A stretch of DNA of 64,000 nt from Bradyrhizobium sp. CB3481 (GCF_029714305.1 NZ_CP121647.1:1384501-1448500); one strand, 5' to 3'. Positions 9,022-18,064 are shown, numbered from the stretch's first letter. Numbers and translations: made by a program. Notes: generated by a model not told the origin, from the sequence alone.

Positions 9022-9959
9022 TTAGCCGTCAATGCCGACGGCTTGAACTTCTCCGCCTGCGGTGCCAGCGCCGGGTAAAGCCTGATCGAGAGATCGCGTG
9101 CCGCGGCCGCGGTGCGCGGCCCGAAGCCGAGCAGATAAAGTCCTTCCATCGAGATGAAGGTCTTGTTCGCTGCGACCGGCGTCAGTGCGAAGGCCGGATG
9201 GACGTACACGGCTTCCGCATCCACCGAATCCTTGCCGCGCTGGATCGAAAGCACAACGTCGGGTTTGGCCGCGATGATCGCCTCGTCGTTGATGATCTTG
9301 TAGCCCTCATAGCCGTCGATGGCGTTGACGCCGCCGGCGAGGGCGATGATCTCATTGGCGGCGGTCTTCTGGCCCGCAGCCATGGCGCGGCCGTTGAGCA
9401 GCGACATCACGAACATGACGCGGACCGGCTTGGTCACCTTGGCCCTGAGCTCGCGCAGTTGCGCCAGGTCGTCGGTGACCGCTGCCGTCAGGCATTCGGC
9501 GCGCTTGTCCGCGCCCATGGCGTGGCCGACCAGCTTGATCTTCTCGACCAGGCCGGCTTCGGAGAAGGTCTCGGGCACCAGCACCAGTGGCACCTTGGCT
9601 GCCTCGAGCACATCCATGGTTTCCTTCGGCCCGGATCCCTGCGCCGCGAGCACCAGCGAGGGATTGAGGCCGAGCACGCCTTCGGCCGAAAGCTGGCGCA
9701 TGTAGCCGACATTTGGCTTGTCGCGCAGCGCCGCGGCCGGGAACAGGCTGGTCGAGTCGACGCCGGCGAGGCGGTCCTCGAAACCCAGCGCATAGAGAAT
9801 TTCGGTGATCGCGCCGCCGATCGAAACGATTCGCGCCGGATCGCTGATGATGACGTCGCGATTGCGTGCATCATGCACAGTGATGCCAGCGCCGAGCGCC
9901 ACGCCGCCGAGCAGGAAGCAGGCGGTGGCCGTCCATGCGAGCGTGCGACAAATTGTCAT
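9009..9959 (-). CDS. hmuT: Periplasmic heme-binding protein
   Basis: The product has 316 residues from the ATG at 9959; a TTG one codon upstream is also in frame, but an AGGTGA ribosome site fits the ATG. The signal peptide is hydrophobic ('TATACFLLGGVALGAG'). The TroA/BtuF-type fold is indicated by 'IVSIGGAITEILYALGFEDR' and 'VGYMRQLSAEGVLGLNPSLV'. The late 'GLYLLGFGPRTAAAARDL' is characteristic of heme-binding HmuT/PhuT. It passes heme from HmuR to HmuUV. The gene follows hmuP by about 20 bases and overlaps hmuU. Confidence 0.92.
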   Translation of the reverse strand: MTICRTLAWTATACFLLGGVALGAGITVHDARNRDVIISDPARIVSIGGAITEILYALGFEDRLAGVDSTSLFPAAALRDKPNVGYMRQLSAEGVLGLNPSLVLAAQGSGPKETMDVLEAAKVPLVLVPETFSEAGLVEKIKLVGHAMGADKRAECLTAAVTDDLAQLRELRAKVTKPVRVMFVMSLLNGRAMAAGQKTAANEIIALAGGVNAIDGYEGYKIINDEAIIAAKPDVVLSIQRGKDSVDAEAVYVHPAFALTPVAANKTFISMEGLYLLGFGPRTAAAARDLSIRLYPALAPQAEKFKPSALTANCRT

Positions 9960-9978
9960 CAAAGGTTCACCTGATCGG

Positions 9979-10176
9979 TCACTTGGTCAGGATCAGCTTG
10001 TTCTGTGACGTCAGCCGAAGACGATAATTGTCCTCGCCATGCGTGATGATGATCTCACGCTCGGTCGCGAACAGCTCGCGGCTGTCGATCCGGTTGCCGC
10101 TGATCGCGAGCGATCTGGCGGCAGTGGCGGCGCTGCCGGCTTTGGTCCGGGCGTTGTCTCCAGATGCTGCGGACAT
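9979..10176 (-). CDS. hmuP: Hemin uptake protein HemP/HmuP
   Basis: From the ATG at 10176 the product has 65 residues. The C-terminal 45 match the HemP family: 'NRIDSRELFATEREIIITH' then 'YRLRLTSQNKLILTK'. An in-frame ATG at 10215 (78 residues) is an alternative start; neither has a strong ribosome site. HmuP in Bradyrhizobium is reported to act with Irr as a co-activator of hmuR expression. Its place at the divergent promoter, first in the hmuPTUV unit, fits that role. Confidence 0.85.
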   Translation of the reverse strand: MSAASGDNARTKAGSAATAARSLAISGNRIDSRELFATEREIIITHGEDNYRLRLTSQNKLILTK

Positions 10177-10437
10177 GTCGTTGGTGGCGCCCCGAAATTC
10201 TATGTGATGCCCCATGTTTGTACAGTTGCGACGTGCCGCAATCCAACTATGGCAATTTACAATTGATATAAACTGCCTGATGCGGTTCTTGACCACGCGG
10301 AACCTGCCACGTAACCAAGTATGACACGATGCCGGCGAAAGGCCCGCGTCGAGAATGTGGTAGCCAGCAAGCAGCTCGCAAGTTACGCGCAGCGCCCGCC
10401 AGCCAAACCCAAGAACAGATATCGGGGTCGGGGTTTT
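10177..10437. promoter_or_regulatory. Divergent promoter region between hmuPTUV and hmuR
   Basis: This 261-base spacer must hold the promoters of both heme units. An AT-rich patch around 10248-10272 ('ATTTACAATTGATATAAA') stands out from the GC-rich surroundings and is a plausible promoter core. In Bradyrhizobium this position carries an iron control element bound by Irr, but I could not find a convincing copy of the interrupted palindrome by eye. Regulation by iron is therefore inferred from gene content. Confidence 0.5.
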
Positions 10438-12804
10438 ATGGCTGACGGGGCTAGGATGTCGCGCGCCCTCTTGTTGGGCGCGTCGGTGTTTTCAATTGCA
10501 TTGCTGGGCGGGGAAGCCAGCAACGCACAGACGGCGGATACGCAGGTAGCGAGCGGTGCGTCCGAGCGCCAGAAGCAGTCCCGACGCAAGCCGGAAAAAC
10601 CGCCGCAGGGTCAGCAGGCGGCAGCGCCCGTGATGAATGCACGGGCGCAGATTGGAGCTGCGCCAGTGCAATCGCTGGATACGATCACGGTGGCGGCCTC
10701 GAAGACCGAGGAGCGCGCGATCGATGCGCTAGCGCCGGTCAGCGTGGTGACGCTCGAGCAGATTCAGGGTTTGCAGCCGAACCGGTTGTCGGACGTTTTT
10801 TATAATGTGCCTGGCGTGTCGTTCCAGGAGCGCGGCGACGATCCTTCGACCGTCATCAACATCCGTGGCCTGCAGGATTTCGGCCGCGTCGCCGTCGTCG
10901 TCGACGGCGCGCGGCAGAACTATCAGCGTAGCGGCCACAACGCCAACGGCTCGTTCTTCCTCGATCCAGAGCTGGTCGGCGGCGTCGACGTGGTGCGCGG
11001 TCCCACCGCGAACATCTACGGCTCCGGCGCGATCGGCGGCGTGGTCTCGTTCCGCACCAAGGATATCGATGATGTCGTGCGTCCGGGCGAGCGCTGGGGC
11101 GTCGACATGACGGGCTCCGGCGGCACGAACAATGCGCGCGGCATGGGTTCGATCTTCGGCGGCGTGCGCGCCACGCCCAATGTCGACGTGTTCGGCGGCG
11201 CGGTCTACCGCACGCAGGGCAATTACAAGGATGGCAACGGCACCGAGATCGGTAACACCGGCAACGAGATCGCTGCCGGGCTGATGAAGGTCACAGTGCG
11301 GCCGGCGGAAGGCCACGAGATCAAGCTCGGCGGCGTCTTCCAGGACTATCAGTACAACATCGGCCAATTCAATCGCGGGCCGACAACGACCTCAGCGCCG
11401 CCGGCGGCGATCGCCGGCTCCTCGGTCTACGCATCGGATGCCAAGAATTACACAGGAACGCTGACCTGGAAATACGCCAGGCCGGATGACAATCTGTGGG
11501 ACTGGAATCTGTCGCTCTACGGCAATCGCACCGATAACGACCAGGTCAAGACCTACAACAACCGCATCACCACTGGCGGCGGAACGTGTACGCTGGGCAA
11601 TCCCGGCAACAACATTTCCGGTTGTGTCGGTGATCGCCGCGGCTATCAGCTCGACACGCTCGGGATCGACGTCAACAATACAACGCGGTTCAATGTCGGC
11701 GACTGGCGCAACGCCGTCACGCTCGGCCTCGATGCGTTTCAGGACGACGTCTCGACCTTCGATAGCCGTGGCAATTCCAACGTCACCACGCCCGGCGGGC
11801 TGCGTACGGTTTCCGGCGGGTTCGCGCAGTTGAAGCAGAACTATTCGACCTGGTTCGAGGCCGTCAGCGCGATCCGTTACGACCGCTACGATCTTCATTC
11901 GCCGTTTGTTGCGACCGGCGGTGGCGGCGACCGGTTCTCGCCGAAGTTCACCGTCGGTATAACGCCAGTACCTGGCTTCACGCCGTATGCCAGCTACGCC
12001 GAAGGTTATCGCGCGCCCGCGATTACCGAGACGCTGATCGCCGGCGCGCACGCCACCGGCGGCGGACCTCCGCTGTTCCCGTGCCCGGACGGCTCTGCCG
12101 GCCTGTTCTGTTTCCTGCCCAATCCGAACTTGAGGCCGGAGATCGGCAAGAACAAGGAAGTCGGTCTCAACCTGAAATACAATGACGTGTTCGCGGCTGG
12201 TGACAGCTTCCGCGGCAAGTTCAATGTCTTCCGCAACGACGTCGATGGCTATATCGACCTGGTCGGTTCGACCCCGCGGTCCGCCATCTTGGTCCCGGTC
12301 CCCGGCCAGTTCAGCCAGTTCTTCCAGTATCAGAACATCGCGCATGCGCGGATCGAAGGCTTCGAGTGGGAAACGGCATACGACGCCGGTCTGTGGTATG
12401 TCGGTTTCTCCGGTCACCTGATGCAGGGCAAGAATGTCGACACCAATGTCGGGCTTGCGACCATCACGCCGCGCAAGATCACCACGACCGGTGGTGTGCG
12501 CCTGCTCGACCGCAGGCTGATCCTGGCGGCGCAATGGTCTTCGTTCGGGGCCAACAACGACGTGCCGGCCGGCTATCTGCCTGCCACTGGCTATGAACTG
12601 GTCAACCTCTATCTGACCTGGAATGCCACCAAGGACGTTGTTTTCACGGCCTCGATCGACAATCTCTTGAATCAGTATTACCGGCCCTATGCGATTCCCG
12701 GCAGTTCCACCGACGGCACCACGCAGAACGACGTGTTATGGTCGAGCCCCGGCCCGGGCAGGGTCTACAAGGCCGGCTTGAAGATTCACTTTGGCGGAGC
12801 GTAG
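10438..12804 (+). CDS. hmuR: TonB-dependent heme/hemoglobin receptor
   Basis: From the ATG at 10438 the product has 788 residues; starts at 10321 (longer) and 10456 are possible, and none has a strong ribosome site. The order is a signal peptide ('LLLGASVFSIALLGG'), a Gln/Pro/Lys-rich linker, a TonB box ('LDTITVAAS'), a plug domain ('VSVVTLEQIQGLQPNRLSDV') and a long beta barrel. The heme-receptor signature is present: 'YAEGYRAP' (FRAP-like box) and 'NPNLRPE' (NPNL box) with a histidine between them ('AGAHATGG'). Unlike most receptors the C terminus ends in GGA rather than an aromatic residue. It takes heme across the outer membrane using the TonB-ExbBD genes downstream. Confidence 0.93.
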   Translation: MADGARMSRALLLGASVFSIALLGGEASNAQTADTQVASGASERQKQSRRKPEKPPQGQQAAAPVMNARAQIGAAPVQSLDTITVAASKTEERAIDALAPVSVVTLEQIQGLQPNRLSDVFYNVPGVSFQERGDDPSTVINIRGLQDFGRVAVVVDGARQNYQRSGHNANGSFFLDPELVGGVDVVRGPTANIYGSGAIGGVVSFRTKDIDDVVRPGERWGVDMTGSGGTNNARGMGSIFGGVRATPNVDVFGGAVYRTQGNYKDGNGTEIGNTGNEIAAGLMKVTVRPAEGHEIKLGGVFQDYQYNIGQFNRGPTTTSAPPAAIAGSSVYASDAKNYTGTLTWKYARPDDNLWDWNLSLYGNRTDNDQVKTYNNRITTGGGTCTLGNPGNNISGCVGDRRGYQLDTLGIDVNNTTRFNVGDWRNAVTLGLDAFQDDVSTFDSRGNSNVTTPGGLRTVSGGFAQLKQNYSTWFEAVSAIRYDRYDLHSPFVATGGGGDRFSPKFTVGITPVPGFTPYASYAEGYRAPAITETLIAGAHATGGGPPLFPCPDGSAGLFCFLPNPNLRPEIGKNKEVGLNLKYNDVFAAGDSFRGKFNVFRNDVDGYIDLVGSTPRSAILVPVPGQFSQFFQYQNIAHARIEGFEWETAYDAGLWYVGFSGHLMQGKNVDTNVGLATITPRKITTTGGVRLLDRRLILAAQWSSFGANNDVPAGYLPATGYELVNLYLTWNATKDVVFTASIDNLLNQYYRPYAIPGSSTDGTTQNDVLWSSPGPGRVYKAGLKIHFGGA

Positions 12805-12942
12805 TTCGACGAGCTGACAAACCAGTCCAGTTGCACCCGGCCGCGCTGATGCTCCAGCGCGGCTTCGGTGCGTTTCATGTTTACTAGCCAACCCAAACGG
12901 TACGCCAGGCGCACCCCAGCAACCCAGCTAAGGAGATTTCAA

Positions 12943-13278
12943 ATGTTTATCGCGATGAACCGGTTCCAGGTGAAGATTGGCTCCGAGGCGGCCTTCGAGA
13001 ACGTCTGGCGTACGCGCGAGTCCTATCTCAGCAACATGGCCGGCTTCGTCGAATTCCACCTGCTCAAGGGGCCCGTGGCCGAGGATCACACGCTGTATTC
13101 GTCGCATACCGTCTGGGTCGACAAGGCCGCATTCGAGGCCTGGACCAAATCGGAAGAATTCCGCCGCGCGCATGCCCGCGCCGACAACAAGACCGGCGAG
13201 AGCCTCTACCTCGGCCATCCCAAGTTCGAAGGTTTTGAGGTGATCCTGAGCGAGCGCAAGTCCAGCGCCGCCGCGTGA
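12943..13278 (+). CDS. hmuQ: IsdG-family heme-degrading monooxygenase
   Basis: The product has 111 residues from the ATG at 12943, chosen for its AAGGAG site; an upstream ATG at 12868 would add 25 residues unlike the family. It is an antibiotic-biosynthesis-monooxygenase (ferredoxin-like) fold. The catalytic triad known from IsdG is present at matching positions: Asn6 ('AMNRF'), Trp67 ('FEAWTKS') and His77 ('RRAHAR'). The enzyme opens imported heme and frees iron in the cytoplasm. Bradyrhizobium has two such paralogs, hmuQ and hmuD; the one clustered with heme transport genes is hmuQ. The next gene starts 14 bases later. Confidence 0.88.
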   Translation: MFIAMNRFQVKIGSEAAFENVWRTRESYLSNMAGFVEFHLLKGPVAEDHTLYSSHTVWVDKAAFEAWTKSEEFRRAHARADNKTGESLYLGHPKFEGFEVILSERKSSAAA

Positions 13279-13292
13279 CGGGGAGGGGTGCG

Positions 13293-13808
13293 ATGTTGAG
13301 CACGGACCTTGCCGACCTCAAGGCATATATGGCCGACAATCCGGGTGCGGTGATCGAGGACGTGGCGCGGGAACGGAAAGTCACCCCGCGCGCCGTGCTG
13401 CAAGCGCTGCCCGCTACGATGGTGCGCCTCGGCCCCGGCAGCGAGTTCGCCGCCGCGATGAACGATGTCGCGCAATGGGGCGAGGTGACGCTGATCGTTC
13501 ACACCGACGATGCGATCTTCGAGTTCACGGGCAGCGTGCCGGCGGGCGAGATCGGCCGCGGCTACTTCAACCTGATGCAGCCGAAGGGACTGCACGGCCA
13601 CCTTCGACACGAGCGTTGTGCGGCCATCGCTTTCGTCGAGCGGCCCTTCATGGGCAAGTCGTCGGCCTTCATCGCGTTCGTCAATGTCGACGGCGGCATC
13701 ATGTTCAAGGTGTTCGTCGGTCGCGACGAGACGCGCGCGCTGCGCGGCGATCAGCTGCAGCGCTTTCATGCGCTTCGCGACAGGATCGGTTCCGCCCGCG
13801 CGGCGTAA
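13293..13808 (+). CDS. hutX: Heme utilization carrier HutX/ChuX-like
   Basis: The product has 171 residues from the ATG at 13293, preceded by GGGGAGGGG; a GTG at 13275 overlapping the hmuQ stop is possible. HutX features are 'ARERKVTPRAVLQALPATMV' near the start, 'WGEVTLIVHTDDAIFEFTG', 'YFNLMQPKGLHGHLRHERC' and 'VERPFMGKSSAFIAFVNVDG'. These proteins bind heme in the cytoplasm and can hand it to a heme-degrading enzyme. Placement right after hmuQ supports a HutX-to-HmuQ transfer here. No hmuS/hemS gene is seen, so HutX may stand in for it. Confidence 0.88.
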   Translation: MLSTDLADLKAYMADNPGAVIEDVARERKVTPRAVLQALPATMVRLGPGSEFAAAMNDVAQWGEVTLIVHTDDAIFEFTGSVPAGEIGRGYFNLMQPKGLHGHLRHERCAAIAFVERPFMGKSSAFIAFVNVDGGIMFKVFVGRDETRALRGDQLQRFHALRDRIGSARAA

Positions 13809-13841
13809 CCTGTTTCCATATTGTTGGCCCGGGAGACGATC

Positions 13842-14627
13842 ATGCGGCGGAAAACGCTCGATGTTATGATCCGTTGGTGTGGCGCAATCGGCGTGGCCGC
13901 CTTGCCGGAGGCGGCGTTCGCCGCTCCCGACGTCGCGCTGCTGCCGCGCAATCTGTCGCCCTGGAACATGTTCGTGAATGCGGACGTGGTGGTGCAGGCG
14001 GTGATGGTGGGCCTGGCCTTCGCCTCGCTGGTGACGTGGACGATCTGGCTCGCCAAGACCATCGAGATCCGCCGCAAGACCACCACGGCAAAGCGGCGTC
14101 TCGGCATGCTGGAAAGCGATACGGTGCTGGCCAGGGCCGAGCAGGAGACCCGTGGCGGCAATGACGCGGTGGCGCAGATCATCCAGTCCGCCGCGCGCGA
14201 GGCCAGCCTGTCCGGCGGTCACTTCGACGACGGCCTCAAGGAGCGGGTGGCGCTGCGGCTGGAGCGGGTGGAGGCGGCGATGTCGCGCCAGATCGCGCGC
14301 GGCACCGGCGTGCTCGCGACCATCGGCGCCACCGCGCCCTTTATCGGGCTGTTCGGCACGGTCTGGGGCATCATGAATTCGTTCATCGGCATTTCCGAAG
14401 CCAAGACCACCAACCTCGCCGTGGTCGCGCCCGGCATTGCAGAGGCGCTGCTGGCGACCGCCCTTGGCCTCGTCGCGGCGATTCCGGCGGTCGTGATCTA
14501 CAACCATCTGACCCGCACCATCACGGCCCACCGCGCGCTACTCGGCGACGCCTCGGCGCTGGTGCTGCTCTTGATCAGCCGCGAGGGCGACCGCGGCACG
14601 TTCCGGCTCGCGCGCGCGGCGGAGTGA
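13842..14627 (+). CDS. exbB: TonB-system energizer ExbB
   Basis: The product has 261 residues from the ATG at 13842 (GGGAGA five bases upstream). An N-terminal signal-like segment ('GVAALPEAAFAAPDV') precedes the MotA/TolQ/ExbB core. The core has a first helix 'VVQAVMVGLAFASLVTWTIW', then 'LATIGATAPFIGLFGTVWGI' and 'VAPGIAEALLATALGLVAAI'. With ExbD it forms the proton channel that drives TonB. The exbD start follows the stop by four bases. Confidence 0.93.
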   Translation: MRRKTLDVMIRWCGAIGVAALPEAAFAAPDVALLPRNLSPWNMFVNADVVVQAVMVGLAFASLVTWTIWLAKTIEIRRKTTTAKRRLGMLESDTVLARAEQETRGGNDAVAQIIQSAAREASLSGGHFDDGLKERVALRLERVEAAMSRQIARGTGVLATIGATAPFIGLFGTVWGIMNSFIGISEAKTTNLAVVAPGIAEALLATALGLVAAIPAVVIYNHLTRTITAHRALLGDASALVLLLISREGDRGTFRLARAAE

Positions 14628-14631
14628 AGCG

Positions 14632-15075
14632 ATGGGCGTGAAGCTCGGGCAATCCATCAGCGGACGATCGCGCGGCGGCAGCGACGATCTTGCCGAGACT
14701 CATGAGATCAACGTCACGCCGTTCATCGACGTGATGCTGGTGCTTCTGATCATCTTCATGGTCGCCGCCCCGCTCGCAACCGTCGATCTCGGCGTCGATC
14801 TGCCAGCAAGCGCGGTCGAGCCGTCGCCGCGGCCGGACCAGCCGGTCTTCGTCACCGTGAAGCCGGATCTTTCGGTGGCGGTCGGCGAGGTGGTCATCGC
14901 GCGCGACGCGCTGACCACAACACTCGATGCCGCCACGCACGGCAAGAAGGAGGAGCGCATCTTTCTGCGCGCCGACAAGGCGGTCAGCTATGGCGACCTC
15001 ATGGAGGTGATGAACTTGCTGCGCAACGCCGGCTACCTCAAGATCGCGCTGGTCGGCCTCGACGGCCGAAGCTGA
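14632..15075 (+). CDS. exbD: TonB-system energizer ExbD
   Basis: The product has 147 residues. The N-terminal 'HEINVTPFIDVMLVLLIIFM' is the ExbD/TolR membrane helix and contains the conserved proton-binding Asp. A periplasmic domain follows ('DKAVSYGDLMEVMNLLRNAG'). It is packed between exbB and tonB with four-base gaps, so it is certainly part of the same unit. Confidence 0.94.
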   Translation: MGVKLGQSISGRSRGGSDDLAETHEINVTPFIDVMLVLLIIFMVAAPLATVDLGVDLPASAVEPSPRPDQPVFVTVKPDLSVAVGEVVIARDALTTTLDAATHGKKEERIFLRADKAVSYGDLMEVMNLLRNAGYLKIALVGLDGRS

Positions 15076-15079
15076 CACC

Positions 15080-15913
15080 ATGAACGCGTTCGCGCTGCAT
15101 GACGTTTCCGACCAGGCCACCGTCCGGCGCTGGGGTGCGTCGGCGTTTGCGATTGTCGCTGCGCATGCTGCGCTGATCGCCCTGGCCATCAACTGGGCGA
15201 CGCAGCGGCCGCTGCCGGGCGTCTCGCTGCCGGTGATCATGGTCGACATGGCGCCGGTCTCGGCCGCGCCGCAGCCGACGCAAATGGACCTTGCGCCGGG
15301 GCCGGTGATGCAGCAGGCCGATGCCTCGCCGCCGCCGGCGGCGGCGCAGCAGGAGGTCGTGCAGGAGCAGATCGCGCCGACCCCGCCGCAGGAGAAGCCG
15401 GAGGTCGTCGCGCCGCCCGAGCAGAAGACCGAGCCGGCGCCGCCGAAACCGGAGCCGGCCAAGGTCGAGCCGGAGAAAAGGCCGTCGCCGGTGAAGCCGA
15501 AGGTGGTTCGTGCGGAGGCGAAGAAGCCGACCGACGCGCCGCCTGCGCCGCGCACGACGGCCTCGCCAAAGGCCGAGCGCCAGGCCCCGGCCGCGTCCGC
15601 CGCCAGCGCCGGCGCATCGGCCGCGGCGCTAGCTTCCTACCGGCAGATGGTCGCCGCCCATCTGCAGCGCTTCAAGCAATACCCGCCCGCCGCCAAGGCG
15701 GCGGGCCAGCAGGGTACCGCGCGGGTGAGCTTTACGCTGAGCCGGAGCGGCGGCGTGACCTCGGTCAGCCTCGGCGGCTCGTCCGGCCATGCGGCGCTGG
15801 ACGCCGAGACGCTCGCCATGGTGCGCCGTGCCCAGCCGTTTCCTGCATTCCCGGCCGACGTGAAGCAATCCTCGATGCCGTTCAGCGCGCCGGTGGCGTT
15901 TTATATCAGGTAG
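15080..15913 (+). CDS. tonB: Energy transducer TonB
   Basis: The product has 277 residues. It has an N-terminal membrane anchor (about 22-40, 'FAIVAAHAALIALAINWA') and a long periplasmic Pro/Glu/Lys-rich spacer (about 70-160, e.g. 'EKPEVVAPPEQKTEPAPPKP'). The C-terminal TonB fold includes 'LQRFKQYPPAAKAAGQQGTA' and 'ALDAETLAMVRRAQPFPAFP'. It transmits ExbBD energy to HmuR and is the last gene of the hmuR unit; repeat F lies just behind it. Confidence 0.93.
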   Translation: MNAFALHDVSDQATVRRWGASAFAIVAAHAALIALAINWATQRPLPGVSLPVIMVDMAPVSAAPQPTQMDLAPGPVMQQADASPPPAAAQQEVVQEQIAPTPPQEKPEVVAPPEQKTEPAPPKPEPAKVEPEKRPSPVKPKVVRAEAKKPTDAPPAPRTTASPKAERQAPAASAASAGASAAALASYRQMVAAHLQRFKQYPPAAKAAGQQGTARVSFTLSRSGGVTSVSLGGSSGHAALDAETLAMVRRAQPFPAFPADVKQSSMPFSAPVAFYIR

Positions 15914-15940
15914 TGTCGGATCGCGCTGTGTGCGCACTCT

Positions 15941-16066
15941 TCTCCCTCTCCCGCTTGCGGGGGAGGGCCGGGGTGGGGGTGTCTCCGCGGGCGATACTGC
16001 CTGAGTGGAGAGAGTCCCCACCCGGATCGCATCTTGCGATCCGACCTCCCCCGCAAGCGGGAGAGG
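15941..16066. repeat. Intergenic palindromic repeat, family F
   Basis: This is a second copy of the type at 5521-5652. The outer arms CTCCCTCTCCCGCTTGCGGG and CCCGCAAGCGGGAGAGG pair almost perfectly, and an inner GATCGCATCTTGCGATC hairpin is present. It lies between the convergent tonB and ABC permease genes. Confidence 0.65.
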
Positions 16067-16079
16067 TGACTCCGAGAGC

Positions 16080-16982
16080 CTACTCCTTCACCGCGCCTGT
16101 CAGCGACGACACGTAGTAATCCACGAATAGCGAGTAGAACAGCGCGACCGGCAGCGAGCCGAGCAGGGAGCCTGCCATCAGCGCGCCCCACTGGTAGACG
16201 TCGCCGGTGACGAGCTCGGTCAGGATCGCGACCGGCACCGTCTTGTTGGCGCCGCTTTGGATGAAGGCGAGCGCGTAGATGAACTCGTTCCATGACAGGG
16301 TGAACGAGAAGATGCCGGCCGAGATCAGGCCGGGCACCGCGAGCGGCAGCGTGATCCGCCGCAGGATCTGCAGCCTGGTGGCGCCGTCGACCAGCGCGCA
16401 TTCCTCGAGCTCATAGGGGATCGACTTGAAATAGCCGATCAGGAGCCAGGTGCAGAACGGCACCAGGAAGGTCGGATAGACCAGGATCAGCGCCATCGGC
16501 GAATCGAACAGGCCGAACTGCACGATCACGGTGGCGAGCGGAATGAACAGGATCGAGGGCGGCACCAGATAGGCGAGATAGATGCCGAGCCCGACATAGG
16601 GGCTGCCGCGGAAGCGCAGCCGCTCGATCGCGTAGGCGGCGAGCGTCGAGGCGAACAGCGACAGGAAGGTCGAGCCGATCGCGACGAACATCGTGGTCTT
16701 CAGCCAGGTCGGATACGCCGTGTTGAACAGTAGATGCTTGATATGCGCCAGCGTCGGTGAGGAGATCCAGAACGGATTGTGCTCCTTGTAGTTCAAGAGC
16801 TCCGCGTTCGGTTTGAACGAGGTGATCGCCATCCAGTAGAACGGAAACAGCAGGATCAGCACGAAGCACGATAGCGGCAAATAGATCATCATCATCCGCC
16901 GTGCGCGGGAGTCCCACGACATCGTGTCGGGCGTGGCGCTGGCGACGTTGCTGTTGCCGGGCGAGGCGGCGACGTCAGTCAT
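16080..16982 (-). CDS. Carbohydrate ABC transporter permease (MalG/UgpE type)
   Basis: The product has 300 residues with six predicted membrane helices (e.g. 'IYLPLSCFVLILLFPFYWMA'). The EAA loop that contacts the ATPase is 'ECALVDGATRLQILRRITLP'. This is the second permease subunit of a CUT1-type sugar transporter. It starts eight bases before the end of the first permease gene, indicating coupling. The cluster has no ATPase gene, so it must borrow one from elsewhere. Confidence 0.88.
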   Translation of the reverse strand: MTDVAASPGNSNVASATPDTMSWDSRARRMMMIYLPLSCFVLILLFPFYWMAITSFKPNAELLNYKEHNPFWISSPTLAHIKHLLFNTAYPTWLKTTMFVAIGSTFLSLFASTLAAYAIERLRFRGSPYVGLGIYLAYLVPPSILFIPLATVIVQFGLFDSPMALILVYPTFLVPFCTWLLIGYFKSIPYELEECALVDGATRLQILRRITLPLAVPGLISAGIFSFTLSWNEFIYALAFIQSGANKTVPVAILTELVTGDVYQWGALMAGSLLGSLPVALFYSLFVDYYVSSLTGAVKE

Positions 16983-17931
16983 TGGCTTCTCCCTGCTGCC
17001 ATTTGCGGCGCGCGAGGCCGAAGTAGCTGAACAGTGTTGCGAACACGAGGAATGGGATCATCGATACCGCGATCGCCGCGCCCTCGCCGAGCTCGCCGCC
17101 GGCGATGCCGCGCTGGAACGCGAGCGTTGCCAAGAGATGCGTGGAGTTGACCGGCCCGCCGCGGGTGATGGCGTAGACGAGCTGGAAATCGGTGAAGGTG
17201 AAGATGATCGAGAACGTCATGACGATGGCGAGGATCGGCATCATCATCGGCAGCGTGATGTAGCGGAAGCGCTGCCAGGCGGTGGCGCCGTCCAGCATCG
17301 CCGCCTCATAGAGCGACGGCGAGATGGTCTGCAGGCCCGCCAGCAGCGAGATGGCGACAAAGGGAATGCCGCGCCAGATGTTGGCGGCGATCAGCGAGAA
17401 GCGCGCCGGCCAGGGCGAACCGAGGAAGTCGATATTGGTCGAACGGATATGCAGCACGTCGACCAGAAGGTAGGAGATGATCGAGAACTGCGGATCGTAG
17501 ATCCACCAGAACGCCAACGCCGACAGCACCGTCGGCACGATCCACGGCAACAGCACGATGGCGCGGAGCAGGCTCTTGAGCGGAAAGTGGTTGTTGAGCA
17601 AGAGCGCCAGCCAGAAGCCGAGCGCGAATTTCCCGATCGTCGCGATGCCGGTGTAGAAGATGCTGTAGAACACGGCATTCCACCACAAGGGATCCTTGAG
17701 CAGGTACTGGAAATTCTCCAGGCCGATGAAGATGCCACGCTGGCCGATGGTGGTGTCGGTGAAGGCGAGCCAGACACCGAGGCCGAGCGGATAGGTGAGA
17801 AATACGGTCAATAGCCCGATCGCGGGCGCCAGGCACATCACGATCAGGAACGGCTTGTAATCGAGCAGCCGCGCGATCCAGCCGGGTTGCCGGAGGGCTA
17901 CGCCATGGGATGGTAGAGTTGTTACAGACAT
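16975..17931 (-). CDS. Carbohydrate ABC transporter permease (MalF/UgpA type)
   Basis: The product has 318 residues from the ATG at 17931, which follows AAGGG at good spacing; the frame stays open upstream but runs through repeat A. The EAA loop is 'YEAAMLDGATAWQRFRYITL'. Helices include 'FLIVMCLAPAIGLLTVFLTY' and 'AIVLLPWIVPTVLSALAFWW'. It pairs with the downstream permease. The solute is unknown; sugar or glycerol-phosphate-type compounds are usual for this family. Confidence 0.88.
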   Translation of the reverse strand: MSVTTLPSHGVALRQPGWIARLLDYKPFLIVMCLAPAIGLLTVFLTYPLGLGVWLAFTDTTIGQRGIFIGLENFQYLLKDPLWWNAVFYSIFYTGIATIGKFALGFWLALLLNNHFPLKSLLRAIVLLPWIVPTVLSALAFWWIYDPQFSIISYLLVDVLHIRSTNIDFLGSPWPARFSLIAANIWRGIPFVAISLLAGLQTISPSLYEAAMLDGATAWQRFRYITLPMMMPILAIVMTFSIIFTFTDFQLVYAITRGGPVNSTHLLATLAFQRGIAGGELGEGAAIAVSMIPFLVFATLFSYFGLARRKWQQGEAND

Positions 17932-17961
17932 CGGACCCTTAATCTCGGTCTGATTTTCAAG

Positions 17962-18064
17962 GTCATTCCGGGGCGATGCGCAGCATCGAACCCGGAATCT
18001 CGAGATTTCCCGGTGCGCAACTTGCGCACCTGAGGTCTGGTGCTGCGCACCATCCCGGAATGAC
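17962..18064. repeat. Intergenic palindromic repeat, family A
   Basis: The element is bounded by GTCATTCCGGGG and CATCCCGGAATGAC, with inner hairpins GCGATGCGCAGCATCG and GGTGCGCAACTTGCGCACC. Further copies are at 61871-61950 and (half-element) 55330-55367. Here it separates two genes of one transporter operon, so it may modulate mRNA stability between binding protein and permeases. Confidence 0.75.
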
